A DNA stretch of 64,000 nucleotides from Aphanomyces cochlioides (GCA_019828595.1 JAHQRK010000022.1:186001-250000); one strand, 5' to 3'; shown: positions 8,114 through 19,268, numbered from the stretch's first letter. Numbers and translations are program-made. The notes: generated from the letters alone by a model not told the origin.

Positions 8114-10571
8114 GGGAAGCGATCGTTGTGAGGTCCGCTAGGTCGCCGTGAATTAAAGTAGGTTCGCTTGGGTGAAACATGACTTGATTGTGGAGAGTGA
8201 TATCCAAATCGTTGCTTTCGTGTAGTTGAAGGATTTTTGTCATGATGTGACACATCGATTCTCCGTCGCCAGTGTACATGAATTCCATTCTGTTCCATAT
8301 GTGGAGGCCAAGGTCGGTGTACATCAGGAGTGACATGAGCGTTTCGGAGGATAGACTGCGTTTACCAAGGCGAGAGGGTAACGCTGTCACTGGACTTTTT
8401 GTTGAGGCCAAAATTGCCGCATCGCTATTGAAATATAGTGGAGCATGAACTGCCATCAATACTTCTGCAATGGCCAGCACTTCTTCGACTTCAACTCTGT
8501 TGAGGACGATGTCATCATCGGTGATGATTGCCTCGATGAGTGGGAGGTTGTTGACCATCTTCTGGTCACTGAACACCGAGATCACGTGGTCGTGAGTGAT
8601 TGGAGTGCCGAATGTTGCCTCGTAGAGCTGACCAAAAGATTTTGTGCCACCACCAGACGCTCTTAGCCAACGATTAAGCAGTCGAAGACGAACAAAGTAT
8701 TCGAAGCTGTCACGATTGGAGACAAAAATTTGGTGCAGTTGCAGTCCAAATTCGATTGGCGCACGTTCTAGATGGATGCAGATCGTGTCAACACGCCCGT
8801 CCGTAATCAATTTCAATAAGTTGAAGGAATCGTGCGCTAACGCTTCCTTAACTTGGGCCGGGATATGTTGTGGTGCGTTTTGAGCCTTGGTGTCAAGGTC
8901 GTTGAGCTCGGCAAGTATGGCATCGAGAGACTTCTCAAACCTTTGGATTGAGCCCTCGTGGGGTTTGATCCCGCTAATGAACTCTTCAGCGGCAACGTGC
9001 ACCTTGTCACCAGATTTGAGTGTCAGCTTTGGAACAATTACTTTGACAGTGGTGTTGCCAACTGTCGTTTCGTGTTCCTCGGGCTCAACATTAGCGCGTT
9101 CGTCCAGAGCCGCAAACATGTTCGGGGAGATCCAAGGACGATCAGGAGCTGGGATTGAGCCAGCGGAGATTGGGGTTTTCTTTCTTTTGCCTGTAGTTTG
9201 AACTTCAGTCCATTCCTTGTTGCTGTCTCGGGTCATTTTCTGCCGTTTGGCAGTGGATGTCGAGACAGCGGCGTCTCCCCGTGGGCGGTGAGGGGTTGCG
9301 TGAAGTCCATGTTGGGTGGCGATTACATCGAGGTCAAGGCGCGCGAGCTTCTTGTCACGGTAAAACCATCCTTGACCAAACACGCGGAGGCACCGACCCT
9401 TGAAAATGAATTCTTCAATTGATCGACCGTCATTGTGCATAGATTCGGGTATAGCTGTCCCTTCAAAATACAAGCGATAACGAGAGCTAGCCAAGCCAGT
9501 CGTCGAGGAAACTGTGGAGTATGAGCCCCACAAAAAGCGCGGCTCAAGCTTTGACATGATGCTGAACATGAGACGTTCTTCATCCTGTCCTTGGAGACCA
9601 GATGGGATATCGATGAAATATCCATCAAGTATATGGGGCTCAGTCATGACAAATCTCTGAGAGCTGCCATCCTTTGCCACTTGGATCTTGAGAGAGACTC
9701 CACGCAGCTTTTTAAGAGCATCTTCAGAGGCTATGCCCCACTTGAGAAGACGATTGGAGACATCTTTCTCGCACTTGATGACATCGACAAATGCATCGTC
9801 CAAATCAAGCGCTTGGTTGTCAAACAATAGAGATGTCATTGCCTTGGAGATGTCGATGTATTTGGTGTATTGGCCAGTGGACATTTGTAGCCAGCCAACA
9901 ACATCTCTGGGGGAATGTTTTTGGATGGGCAAAGTGTCGTCAAACGTGAGAGATCCTGTCGCGCGTTTTTGCAACAAGGACGCCAGCTCGGCCATAGTTG
10001 GTCGATAATGGCCGACGTCACTGTTCCGCTGAGCCTTGGCAGATTTAGCTCTCTGCTTGGCTTGGAATTCCCACACGCATTCGTTTGGCTTTTTGGTCGA
10101 GGTGTTCGATTCGGGTGGTATTGGCATGGAGCGTGTTGTAGCAGGAGGCGAGGCATCGATTTGAGCTTCAGGCTCCATTTCCACATCAACATTGGTGTCG
10201 CGAATCGATTGGTCTTCAGAGCGCGGCTCCAGCTCAGTGGCTTGAGTAATCGGTGGGGTATGTGGTTGGTTGTTGTTGGAGATATCCTCTATGTCTTCAT
10301 CAGGCATCGGAGAAACATTATCCTTGTTGACAGTTTTGTCGCTGGTACGAGCGCTTGGTAATGGCACGCGACCACCGAGTGTAGCAAGACGTATGGGCGG
10401 TTGAGCAGCAGGCGGAGTTTTGTCGATGATTGAGTCAGGTTCATCGTCATCATCATCGTCAACAATCACCTCCATGATACTAGAAGCGTCCGAGGTATTG
10501 CGAAAGGGAGAGGCAGAAAAAGCTGAGGGCTTGTGTGCATGAGCACGGCTGGAAGAGCGGGTAGTCGCCAT
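8106..10571 (-). CDS. tPhe-B ORF1 protein (821 aa) in AB-2
   Basis: This is an intact copy of the tPhe-B ORF1. It starts at the first ATG (MATTRSS) 51 nt from the element's 5' end; the frame continues upstream without another ATG. It has an acidic Asp-rich run near residue 40, then low-complexity Ser/Pro/Thr sequence, then a core alignable by eye with tPhe-A ORF1 (DTLPIQKHS, GWLQM, LEPRFLWGSY, RYRLYFEGT, GRCLRV GQGW), and basic patches (TAKRQK, KRKK) that could be nuclear signals. By position it should be the RNA-binding ORF1 of a LINE, but I recognise no zinc knuckle or certain RRM. It overlaps the ORF2 frame at its 3' end. Confidence 0.85.
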   Translation of the reverse strand: MATTRSSSRAHAHKPSAFSASPFRNTSDASSIMEVIVDDDDDDEPDSIIDKTPPAAQPPIRLATLGGRVPLPSARTSDKTVNKDNVSPMPDEDIEDISNNNQPHTPPITQATELEPRSEDQSIRDTNVDVEMEPEAQIDASPPATTRSMPIPPESNTSTKKPNECVWEFQAKQRAKSAKAQRNSDVGHYRPTMAELASLLQKRATGSLTFDDTLPIQKHSPRDVVGWLQMSTGQYTKYIDISKAMTSLLFDNQALDLDDAFVDVIKCEKDVSNRLLKWGIASEDALKKLRGVSLKIQVAKDGSSQRFVMTEPHILDGYFIDIPSGLQGQDEERLMFSIMSKLEPRFLWGSYSTVSSTTGLASSRYRLYFEGTAIPESMHNDGRSIEEFIFKGRCLRVFGQGWFYRDKKLARLDLDVIATQHGLHATPHRPRGDAAVSTSTAKRQKMTRDSNKEWTEVQTTGKRKKTPISAGSIPAPDRPWISPNMFAALDERANVEPEEHETTVGNTTVKVIVPKLTLKSGDKVHVAAEEFISGIKPHEGSIQRFEKSLDAILAELNDLDTKAQNAPQHIPAQVKEALAHDSFNLLKLITDGRVDTICIHLERAPIEFGLQLHQIFVSNRDSFEYFVRLRLLNRWLRASGGGTKSFGQLYEATFGTPITHDHVISVFSDQKMVNNLPLIEAIITDDDIVLNRVEVEEVLAIAEVLMAVHAPLYFNSDAAILASTKSPVTALPSRLGKRSLSSETLMSLLMYTDLGLHIWNRMEFMYTGDGESMCHIMTKILQLHESNDLDITLHNQVMFHPSEPTLIHGDLADLTTIASRG

Positions 10572-10607
10572 GTTGTCAGTTTTGGACAGTGGTACTGCGG
10601 GGTAGCT

Positions 10608-10624
10608 GGCAAATTGGAAACTGC
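10608..10624 (-). promoter_or_regulatory. Element AB-2 initiator plus flanking promoter region
   Basis: This carries the same Inr and CAATTTGCC as the tPhe-A copies although the body here is tPhe-B. The 35 nt from 10622 leftward are identical between the two families. Confidence 0.55.
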
Positions 10625-10636
10625 CGCGATAGCTCA
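10623..10636 (+). repeat. 14-nt tRNA-Phe stub between AB-2 and A-3
   Basis: GCCGCGATAGCTCA lies directly between the 5' end of AB-2 and the 3' end of A-3. It shows that A-3 inserted into the tRNA copy that AB-2 had rebuilt. Confidence 0.93.
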
Positions 10637-10793
10637 CTGCAATGGGGAGGTATATTAATAGACTTTCAATATCTACTAATACTAATATTGCCTACTAACG
10701 GCTCATCCCACTTCCAAATGCTTCAGCAGATTTTCTACTTTGGGCTTTGGAGTACAGCGATTTTTGACTTGTTGAATAAATACTTGGGGCTTG

Positions 10794-13700
10794 TTAATTT
10801 GGGGCTGAAGGTTGGAGCGCGAGCAAAGTCGGGTACGTGGCTACCAGTGGGCGATAGACAGGTTGTCTATGCAAAGTATTGATTGCTGAAATTGCTTCCA
10901 CTCGTTGAGGGCTGTCAACTTCTTGGAGGCGAAGCCATCTGCGGATCGATGCATGCCATCGGATGAAGCTGACTTCTTGCCAAATTTCTGGCGGAGGCGG
11001 CTCCTTCGATTCGAACTTGGCGGCGTTGTGCGTTGTCCAAATATAGTGAAGGTTGGAAGCACACAGAAGAGCCCAGAGCACAAACAGTATGTCTTGAAGC
11101 TGGCTACCGCGTTCGTTGACTTGAAAGCGGTCGATGTTGGTGATGGCAGTCCAATCGAAATTGACACCGAAGCATCGCCAAGCGGTCGCGTGAAAACGCC
11201 AAAGGGGATACACGCGAGAGCAGGTGTGGAAGGCGTGGTGTTGGTTCTCCGGTGCGTCGCAATTGGTATAGACACAGCAAATTACGTCTGGCTGCTGAGG
11301 TTGCAAGTAGAACAAGCGCGAGTTGACAGGCAGCATGTTGAACAACAGTCGAAACCAAACGTCGCCATGGAGGGGAGGCGGCCAACGGCATGTTTTGCGG
11401 ATGAGTCGCACGTAGGTCGCAATATCTTGTTGCTCGACGCGGGACGATGTCGCCACTGGGTGCGGTTTTCCATCCGAAGGGGCGTGATGCGCCAAACGTG
11501 ATACGAGTCGCTTGGGCCAACGCTCGAAGGATAGCAATTGATCTTTGAAAAGTGCCTTGAAAGGGTGACTTGTTGTATCGATATCGGTCAAAGCAGTTCC
11601 AGTTCGAACGCCAGACGTGCGGAGGACTTGGTCGAATATCTTGGTGAGGTGGCTATAAACTTGACCAGCACGTTCGGGTGCTGCAAATCCCATCGCGCCG
11701 TTCGCTTGTAACGTCACTTGTGCCGCACGGTTGTTGGATGACAGTCGATCAATAAACGCAGCTCTTGTAGGCCATGTCCCTTGCCGTGTCAAGAAGTCTT
11801 TGAGGCAGTGGAAACCGTTTTGAGACGCATGTCTACACCATCGACGACACAGAGCAGTCTTCACGACATTTGATGTAGCACCCGCAGGACCAACTTGCAG
11901 AGCGGGGTAGGATGTCAGCCACACGGGGAGGTTCAAAAGTTCTTCGAGGCTTGGTGGCGAAGCGGTTCGCTTGGCCATAGGTGTGGCGGCCCATTGATGC
12001 CAAATGTCGTGCCAAAGAGGATGCAGCTCCCACAAAAACAACCACTTGGAGCTGTGGTTGGGGAAGTACGTGAGAAAGTCGAACGGGTGGGTGTCGCGAT
12101 ACAGCTTGTTCATGACACGGGAAAATTGTCTCTTGACAAGCAACTTCCATGGGGCAAATGTGTTGGGTGAATTGGGCTGCATCAAGAGTTGGAGCCGCAG
12201 CAGTCGCTGAGTCCGAAGCTTCGAAGCCACATGCGGAATACCGAGGCCGAGTTTTTGATCGAACTGCCACTTGCGGCAAATAGTTGAGCGATGATGGTCG
12301 GTGATTTGCGTCTTCCGACCAAGGATGTACTTGTTGACCATTCTTTGCCAAACGGCAACCATCGTTGGAGGCACATACACTGCAGCCGTGACATGCCATA
12401 ACAACGACAACAACATGGTCGATACGATGAGTTTGCGGCCTTGGATGGTTCGCGCACGACTTCCCCACGTTTGAAACGCAGTCAGAAACTTGTCGTTCAG
12501 TTGCTGGACTTGAAAATCGCGCGGCAGTCGGTGGCCAAAGAGAATACCAAGGTATTTCACTGGCTTCTCGCTCGGCAAGACGTTCAAGAGGCCACCATCG
12601 TCGATGTCTTCGATATCGAGATTGTTGTTGAGCGCCAAAGTCATGCACTTGGCAACGTTGAGACGAGCTCCAGACACAGAGCAAAAGTCTTCGACAATTG
12701 CCATTTGCTCGACCGCCGCTTGGAGGGATGACGAGAGTAGAGTCGTGTCGTCGGCAAAGTAGATGCTCGTCAGTGAGTCTCCATTTGGAAGGGGAATACC
12801 AAAATCAGGAGATCCGCGTAGCATTTCGCCGAGTGGCTCGAGGTAAAGTACGAAGAGCATGCACGATAGGGGGCAACCTTGCTTGACTCCGCGGGTAGGC
12901 CGTATGGTAGGGCCAAGACCGTCGTTGAAAATGATCTGGACCAGAGGCGTATTGTAAAGCAACTGAACCCAAGACACAAATGTGGGACCGATGTTCATCT
13001 CCTTGAGTACGTCGAAGAGAAAGCCTTGGTCAACCATATCGTATGCCTTGGAAAAGTCGAGAAACGTCGCGTAGTAGTCGTGGTCTTCATTGGTACAGAA
13101 AGTCTGCAATGCTTGTACCAGCATCACGTGGTCGTGCAAGCGACGGCCAGGGACAAAACCAGCTTGGCTTGGGTGAGCGAGGTATGGGGCAACTTGTGCA
13201 AGACGGTAGGCCAGCGCCCGCGATAGAATCTTGACTTCAACCGACATGAGAGTAATCGGCCGATAGTTGCCAGGGTCGCCTCTGTCTCCAGCCTTGAACA
13301 AGAGCGCCACTGCACTTCGGCGTTGTTGGAGCAGGAGGTGACCGTGATGGGTGAGTTGGTAGTTGAACACCTTGAGCAGGATTTGGGCGAATACGTCCGG
13401 GGAGATTTGAAAGAAAGCTGCAGGCCAGCCGTCTGAACCAGGAGACTTGTTCGGGTTCATAGACTTGAGCGCACCGCACAGGTCTTCCGCCGTGAGAGGA
13501 CTTTCCAGAGCGTCGCGCTGTTCTTGAGTGAGACGTCGAGTAATGGCTCGAATGATAGCTCGGCGACGGGCCCGATTCAACGGTGGTTGGTCTCTTGGAG
13601 TGACCATGATGTTTTTCCAATGAGACGTAAAACCAGCCTTGACTTCAGACGGGTCAGTCGACGTTACACCGTTGATTGTCACGGACGAGAGCGGCACTTT

Positions 13701-14948
13701 GATCCCCTTGGGTCGACGAAAAAAGTGACTGGTACCTCGCTCGTTGACGTTGGCGTGAAAGTCGAATTGCTGATCCAGGTTGAACTGTCGGTACTCGCTG
13801 CGGGCAGTGTCAAGGGCTTGACGGGCGGTATTAACAATGGATGTCTCAACGAGTCCCATGTCGAATGCTCGGCGGGAAGTAAGCCACTTCATCTTGAGGC
13901 TGTTGAGTGTGTACTTCATCGAGTCAATGTACTGGCGATGACTGACTTGGAGACGCTTCTTCATTCTCTTCAACCAGCCGTACCACTTTGCGCCAAAGTT
14001 TTGAGTGTCGTCTGCGCGCATCTCGTCCAAAAGTTGATTGGCTTCGGCCTTGATCGCTGCGACTACTTGAGGGTTCTTTAAGAGCTCACGGGGGAGGCGC
14101 CAGTAACTTCGGTCGGGAGCTCGCTGCTCGCAGGAGAGGACCACTTTGTGTTCCATGTGGTCGCCTGCAAAGCTGCTTGGGGAATAGCTTGAACGTGCGT
14201 ACGTTTGAGCGACGATATCTTGGTCCACAAACAGGTAGTCGAGGCGGTTGCTTCGACCAGGGCCGCTGTAAACGCGCTCGTTGGGGTGGTGCATCCTCCA
14301 CGCATCGATAACACCAAGTGCTGAAAGCCAGGCAATGCATTCCGCCTTACCAGCGTTGTGGTCTTGGCGAGGTCGAGTCGCGTCCAGATGCTCCTCCAGG
14401 GGTAAGTTGAAATCGCCTCCGACAAAGTGAATGCTGTCGTCTTCAAAGTCGCGAGGCAGATCGTCGAAAAACGGTGCTCGAGAGTGAGCGATAACCGGGG
14501 CATAGACGTTGTGAAAGTACACAGGAACGCCGTCCCACTGAGTTCGAACAACCATGTATCTTCCAGGTCGGTCATCGGTGGTCAAGTGTTGCAGGTCGAG
14601 GAATCCAGGCATGGATCCATGGAAATACGATGCCACACCGCAGCGCCGATTGTTGAGTGAGTCGACGCGATCAGTGCGGAGATCGTTGGTGAAGAGCTTG
14701 TATTTGCCAACGCCTACTTCGTTGTTGAGGTGGAGTTGGAAGGTTTCGAGATGTTTGATGTTATTGATTTTGGTTTCTTGAAAGAAAACGGCTTGGGTCG
14801 GAATTTGGAGTCGCCGCGCCACAAGATGTCCGTTGTCTTTCAGCCCATTGAGGTTGGCAGTGGTCAGTTCGAGTATGGGGAACTTGGTGAAGAGACCGGC
14901 CGCGACCACCTTAGCCACGGAACGCGACAGACGTTGCGTTCGCAACAT
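10794..14948 (-). CDS. tPhe-A ORF2 (APE endonuclease / reverse transcriptase), intact in A-3
   Basis: The full 1,384-codon frame carries all catalytic motifs described under A-8. Small differences include Thr for Lys near the C-terminus (VATYPT) and Asp for His in the LTTDDRPG segment of the endonuclease. ORF2 is open, but ORF1 of the same copy is frameshifted, so A-3 would depend on another copy for ORF1. The start ATG lies 38 nt inside ORF1. Confidence 0.9.
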   Translation of the reverse strand: MLRTQRLSRSVAKVVAAGLFTKFPILELTTANLNGLKDNGHLVARRLQIPTQAVFFQETKINNIKHLETFQLHLNNEVGVGKYKLFTNDLRTDRVDSLNNRRCGVASYFHGSMPGFLDLQHLTTDDRPGRYMVVRTQWDGVPVYFHNVYAPVIAHSRAPFFDDLPRDFEDDSIHFVGGDFNLPLEEHLDATRPRQDHNAGKAECIAWLSALGVIDAWRMHHPNERVYSGPGRSNRLDYLFVDQDIVAQTYARSSYSPSSFAGDHMEHKVVLSCEQRAPDRSYWRLPRELLKNPQVVAAIKAEANQLLDEMRADDTQNFGAKWYGWLKRMKKRLQVSHRQYIDSMKYTLNSLKMKWLTSRRAFDMGLVETSIVNTARQALDTARSEYRQFNLDQQFDFHANVNERGTSHFFRRPKGIKVPLSSVTINGVTSTDPSEVKAGFTSHWKNIMVTPRDQPPLNRARRRAIIRAITRRLTQEQRDALESPLTAEDLCGALKSMNPNKSPGSDGWPAAFFQISPDVFAQILLKVFNYQLTHHGHLLLQQRRSAVALLFKAGDRGDPGNYRPITLMSVEVKILSRALAYRLAQVAPYLAHPSQAGFVPGRRLHDHVMLVQALQTFCTNEDHDYYATFLDFSKAYDMVDQGFLFDVLKEMNIGPTFVSWVQLLYNTPLVQIIFNDGLGPTIRPTRGVKQGCPLSCMLFVLYLEPLGEMLRGSPDFGIPLPNGDSLTSIYFADDTTLLSSSLQAAVEQMAIVEDFCSVSGARLNVAKCMTLALNNNLDIEDIDDGGLLNVLPSEKPVKYLGILFGHRLPRDFQVQQLNDKFLTAFQTWGSRARTIQGRKLIVSTMLLSLLWHVTAAVYVPPTMVAVWQRMVNKYILGRKTQITDHHRSTICRKWQFDQKLGLGIPHVASKLRTQRLLRLQLLMQPNSPNTFAPWKLLVKRQFSRVMNKLYRDTHPFDFLTYFPNHSSKWLFLWELHPLWHDIWHQWAATPMAKRTASPPSLEELLNLPVWLTSYPALQVGPAGATSNVVKTALCRRWCRHASQNGFHCLKDFLTRQGTWPTRAAFIDRLSSNNRAAQVTLQANGAMGFAAPERAGQVYSHLTKIFDQVLRTSGVRTGTALTDIDTTSHPFKALFKDQLLSFERWPKRLVSRLAHHAPSDGKPHPVATSSRVEQQDIATYVRLIRKTCRWPPPLHGDVWFRLLFNMLPVNSRLFYLQPQQPDVICCVYTNCDAPENQHHAFHTCSRVYPLWRFHATAWRCFGVNFDWTAITNIDRFQVNERGSQLQDILFVLWALLCASNLHYIWTTHNAAKFESKEPPPPEIWQEVSFIRWHASIRRWLRLQEVDSPQRVEAISAINTLHRQPVYRPLVATYPTLLALQPSAPN

Positions 14949-17909
14949 CTCCCAGCATGAGTGTCTGAGTGTCGGGTTGGAACATCACTTGGTTGTCGAA
15001 GGTGGGGTCCAGGGAGCCAGCCTCATGGAATTCCAGGATCGTGGTCAAGACGTATCGCGACTTCTCGTCTTCGCCGGCATACAACGTTTCCATGATATTC
15101 CAAATCAAGAGGCCGAAGCTCGTGTCAAGCAATATGGCAGATAGCGATACGCCCGACAAACAGCGGGAGCCCAAATGAGAAGCCAGTGCAGTGACCGGGT
15201 ACTTGGTAGAGGCCACGATCGCAGCATCACTGTTGTAGTACGTTGGAGCATGAATGGCCAAGAGAACTTCTGCCACAGCCAACACTTCTTCCAGGTCGCC
15301 GCGGTGGAGGGAAATCTCGTCGCCGTCAATGGTAGTATCGATGAAGTCGATGTTCTTGAATAGCTCGATGTTGCTGAAGATGGCTTGAACGTGCTCGCGG
15401 GTCATACGCACACCCCACGTCAATGAGTACAGCTGGGAGAACGGTTTGTCTCCACCCCAAGTCGCTCGAAGCCACCGATGGAGGAGGCGTTGTCTCACAA
15501 AGTACTCAAAGCATGCACGGTCTTCATCAAAAAGTCGGTGCAGTTGCAAGCCAAATTCAATCGGGGAACGCTCGAGATGGCTACACAGCATGTCGACGCG
15601 GCCGTCGTTGATGAGTTGGGCAAGGTTGAACGAGCTGTTGGTCACTGCATCTTCGACTTGGGTTGAGAGATGCAATGGAACTTTGGCTGTCTTGGTGTCG
15701 AGGTCTTGTAGTTCGGCGAGAATTTCGTCAAGAGACATTTCTATGCGCTTGGGAACGCCATCTTGGATCTTGGTGCCGCCGACAAATTGACCGGACGTAG
15801 GGAGGTGGGGAGGGTCATCCGAGACGTCCAGCTTGGGTACAATCGTTGAGATCTTGTAATCGCCAAACTGAGCAACGTGTTCCTCGGGGTTGACACACAC
15901 ACGTTCGTCGAGGGCTTCAAACATGTTGGGCGAAATCCAAGAGCGGCCATGCTCGGGGGAATCCACTTGCTGTTGCGTCTTCTTGCGCTTGCCTCTCGAC
16001 GCCTTGACGCCAGTCCACTGCGGAGGGTTGGCTTGCGCAGTTTTCCGACGTTTTGGCGCCTTGGGAGTCGAAGAAGGCGGGTTGGTTGGGCTGGGAGCTG
16101 GCTTGTTCAATCCATATTGGCGGGACGTTGCATCAAGGTCCAAACGAACCAAGTTCTTGTCACGAAAATACCACCCTTGACCGTACACGCGGAGACAACG
16201 GCCCTTGAAAAGAATTTCTTCGACGAGACGGCCGTCGCGCTGTATGGTCGTTGGTACGGAGGTTCCTTCAAAGTAAAGGCGGTACCGAGAGCTCGCCATA
16301 CCGCTTGAAGAGGAAACGTTGGGGTAGGAGCCCCACAGGAAGCGTGGCTCCAACTTGGTCATGACGTCGAAGATCAGGCGCTCTTCGTCTTGATCTTGAA
16401 GGCCTTGAGGGATGTCCATGAAAAATCCGCCGAGGACGTGCGGAACGTTCATCGTGAAGTGTTGGGACGAGCCATCTCGAGCGACTTGAATCTTAAACGC
16501 GATGCCTCGCAGCTTCGTCATCGCTTCGTGAGAGGCAACACCCCACTTGAGCATGCGGTTCGGGATGTCCTTCTCGCATCTCACAATGTCAGCAATCGCA
16601 GTGTCGAGGCCGAGGGCTTGGTTGTCGAAAAGGATCGATGCCATGGCAGCTGAAACATCGATGGTCTTCGTGTGTGCACCCGTGGGCATCTGCAACCAGC
16701 CGACGATGCCGCGCGCCGAGTGCTTCTGGATCGGGAGGGTGTCTTCAAACGTGAGGGTTCCAGCAGCACGCTTGCGAAGGAGGGGTTCGAGTTCCTCCAT
16801 CGTGGGCTGGTAAGGAGCAACGTCCTTGGTCTTGATGGCCTTGGCAGACTGAGACCGCTGTTGCGCTTGGAAGGCCCATACGTCGTTGGGGGCCTGGCGG
16901 TTGTTGGGTTGGCCACGGCCAGGTGTCTGGGCTCCGCCAGATTGAGAAATGTTTTCCAAATGCGATCCGGGTGAAGCCTGAGACGATGGCTGGCGGACTG
17001 AGTGAGAGTCCGAGTCGTGCGTCAGACCAACACTCAAGCGTGCGTCAGAGGCTTGGTCTTGTCCGGACCCTGTCCCATGGTGGACAGAGTCACACGTTTG
17101 ACCTTCACTCGCGTTGGACTTCGAGAAGCTTCCATGGGTGACTTGGTCTTGAGTATTCCCATGACCAACACTGGCCACAGGGTTGTTCGCGATTGTTCCA
17201 GATCTTGCCCGATGATTCTTCGAGAAGAGACCATCACTCATGGAGCGACTAGTCTCGATGGGATCTTGACCTGTCGCCAGAGTGGACTTGTCGCTCGGGG
17301 GATTCTTTGAGAAGGGACCTTCACTCAGGGATGGACTGTTCTCGAATCTTCCTTGACCTGTCGTCATGTTGACGTCGGTGCTTGAGCGAGTCTTCGAGAA
17401 GCCACTATCACTCGTCGAGAGAACATTCTCGAAAGGAACAGAACCCAACGGAGTCTTGCCAGGCAAGCCACCATCACTCACGATGGACGTGGTTGATGGA
17501 GATTCTTCGGGCAAGGTCGTTGACGTCATGAGCACATCTTCCGAGGTTGGAACGCCGTTTGCCAGGCTTCGTCGCAAGTGTCAGAGGTCGTTGGATCATT
17601 CGCGGGATCGCAAGCCTTCGTCGAGCGAGTCACAGGCAAGGGTTCAAAACGGCGCGGTTTCGAAGGGGTTGCACGTTGACGTGGAAACGGAACGCGCGTT
17701 GGAGTAGGGAGCGGATTCGTAGACGCGTCATGATGCGAAGCGTTGGAAGCATCGTCGACGTCCTCTTCCAACGACGACGCCATGTCGGTATCGCTTGGGG
17801 ATGGGTCAGCAACGACGATGACGTCCATATCGCTGGGGCTGGACGCCGAGGGAGAGAACGCGGAGGAGCAAGATGGGGCACGAGGGTTGGTCGAGCGGGT
17901 AGCAACCAT
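14911..17909 (-). pseudogene. tPhe-A ORF1, one-base frameshift, in A-3
   Basis: Near 17557 this copy reads GCCGTTTGCC where the others read GCCGTCTTGCC. The single-base loss breaks the frame after about 117 codons from the ATG at 17909. The remaining 888-codon downstream part is open. It carries the GQG version of the repeat region rather than the CQG version of A-1, A-7 and A-8. Confidence 0.93.
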
Positions 17910-17946
17910 ATTGTCAGATAGCGTAGAGTGGTACTGCGGGGTAGCT

Positions 17947-17963
17947 GGCAAATTGGAAACTGC
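17947..17963 (-). promoter_or_regulatory. Element A-3 initiator plus flanking promoter region
   Basis: This motif has the same sequence as at 1954-1970; the predicted +1 is 17961. Confidence 0.5.
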
Positions 17964-17975
17964 CGCGATAGCTCA
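17962..17975 (+). repeat. 14-nt tRNA-Phe stub between A-3 and B-4
   Basis: GCCGCGATAGCTCA is preceded by T, the last base of A-3. The matching duplication on the other side of B-4 is 15 nt and includes this T. Confidence 0.93.
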
Positions 17976-17993
17976 ATGTCAATGGGGAGTCTA

Positions 17994-18017
17994 TTTGTAG
18001 TTAATGTAAACTACAAA
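17994..18017 (-). other. tPhe-B 3' UTR hairpin (copy B-4)
   Basis: TTTGTAGTT and AACTACAAA form a perfect 9-bp stem with a 6-nt loop, 18 nt from the element's 3' terminus. Confidence 0.55.
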
Positions 18018-18053
18018 CTAATATTGCCCGAAGGCTCATCCCATTTCCAACTG

Positions 18054-19268
18054 CTAGGCTGAATTGGAAATCAATTTGGCTTTTCGTTTTCTTGATTCGC
18101 TTCGACGTTGGGACTTCGATTTCTTCGGTGTTTGTAAGCTAACACGGCGAATATGTCGGATAAAACTGACTCTTGGCATCTGACCCAGGGGGTATACATT
18201 TTCATTGTCTTGGATCATACATAGACTTCGGTCTATGCAGCGCTTGTATCGCTTGGCGAGGACCCAGCAATGGGATGTTGAATCAGTGACAGAAACAACC
18301 AAGAATTCTCCGTCAGGCTCATCCAATATCGCTCTACAGATATCACGAATTGGATCACCCACCGATTGCTTGAGCAGTTGACGGGAGAATATGGCGTCGT
18401 TGTAGTGGAATCCATGTGTGTATGCCAGCTTGAGAAAATCATGCATCTTGGAAGGGGGAATGCCCGCGTCTTGAGGAACTCCATGGGCCTCTTTGAAACC
18501 CGAAATGACTTCTTCGCTGAGCTCAAAATTGGAGACATTCAAATTGGTAGCAACGATTCGGATTGCAGCCGCAAGACAAGATTTGTCACTGTTGTTGCCA
18601 ATTTCTAGCCACAGAGGATCCATCGCTCGAAATTCAGCAAGCGTTGGGGCGAGACCAGTGTTCGTGAGGAAGTGGGCTCCAGCTTGTCGCCATCGTTGGT
18701 ACATCGCCACGGCTTCTTGACACCCGCTGAGGTCTTTTTCGTCGAACCAGTCTTTGTCGAGTCCATCCGGGCGTTGAAACTTCCAGTTGACTTGGTATTG
18801 AATAGTTGAAATTCGATTTCGCATTGATGCCACTTCGCGGTGGTCATCGATAAACAACACTTCATCGATGTCATCATCGTCGGTTGGAATTCGCAGAGTG
18901 CGTGGGCGGTTGGTTGGGGCATCAGCCGTTGTCGCATTCGTTTGTGGCCTGGCTGGAACAGAAACATCGTCCAATAGATCCATGAGGGATGGTAGCGGAG
19001 ATCCATTGTCATTGCCCAAGGGGTCAAATTCGCGGGTGCTCGAGTTCAAAATGGACATATCAGGAGTAAATTGGTGTTCTTCAGTTGTAACTGGACTTGA
19101 AGGACGAGTGTCGGATGATTGCGTCATAGGTACAGAAATCTCAACTCCATCCACTCCCTCAAGAGTAATCCCTGGAGACATCGAGCTCCCCACACCTCGT
19201 GTAGTTATGGGTCTCGACGTCTGCGCGGGGAGTACGCTATCGGCAGTGAAAATCGTTGAAGCTTCCAT
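18054..19268 (-). CDS. tPhe-B ORF3: chromodomain-like plus cysteine-protease-like protein (404 aa), copy B-4
   Basis: The protein is the same as in B-9, where the domains are described. It starts here at the first ATG (MEASTIF, 19268). The frame continues to a TTG at 19430 in the expanded A-run but has no earlier ATG. Because this copy lost its promoter and ORF1, expression would need outside transcription. The frame is still open, which fits a recent insertion. Confidence 0.8.
   Translation of the reverse strand: MEASTIFTADSVLPAQTSRPITTRGVGSSMSPGITLEGVDGVEISVPMTQSSDTRPSSPVTTEEHQFTPDMSILNSSTREFDPLGNDNGSPLPSLMDLLDDVSVPARPQTNATTADAPTNRPRTLRIPTDDDDIDEVLFIDDHREVASMRNRISTIQYQVNWKFQRPDGLDKDWFDEKDLSGCQEAVAMYQRWRQAGAHFLTNTGLAPTLAEFRAMDPLWLEIGNNSDKSCLAAAIRIVATNLNVSNFELSEEVISGFKEAHGVPQDAGIPPSKMHDFLKLAYTHGFHYNDAIFSRQLLKQSVGDPIRDICRAILDEPDGEFLVVSVTDSTSHCWVLAKRYKRCIDRSLCMIQDNENVYPLGQMPRVSFIRHIRRVSLQTPKKSKSQRRSESRKRKAKLISNSA

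Larger units (their letters stand above)
3107..10622 (-). mobile_element. Chimeric element AB-2: tPhe-A 3' part joined to tPhe-B 5' part
   Basis: A single unit lies between two tRNA stubs, with no stub inside. 3107-5062 is tPhe-A 3' UTR and ORF2 C-terminus, carrying an in-frame 156-bp deletion at 4927/4928. 5061-5094 is a 34-nt tPhe-B fragment in the normal orientation (equivalent to 57355-57388). 5091-5346 is tPhe-B DNA inverted (equivalent to 58286 down to 58031). From 5347 tPhe-B resumes in the normal orientation (from about 58293) to its 5' end at 10622. Junctions show 2-4 nt of microhomology (GT, GAAA). It lacks ORF3, which in tPhe-B lies downstream of ORF2. Confidence 0.9.
10637..17961 (-). 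mobile_element. tPhe-A copy A-3, full length
   Basis: At 7,325 bp this copy is one base shorter than the intact copies because of a single deletion in ORF1. Both ends are complete and flanked by tRNA stubs. Confidence 0.93.
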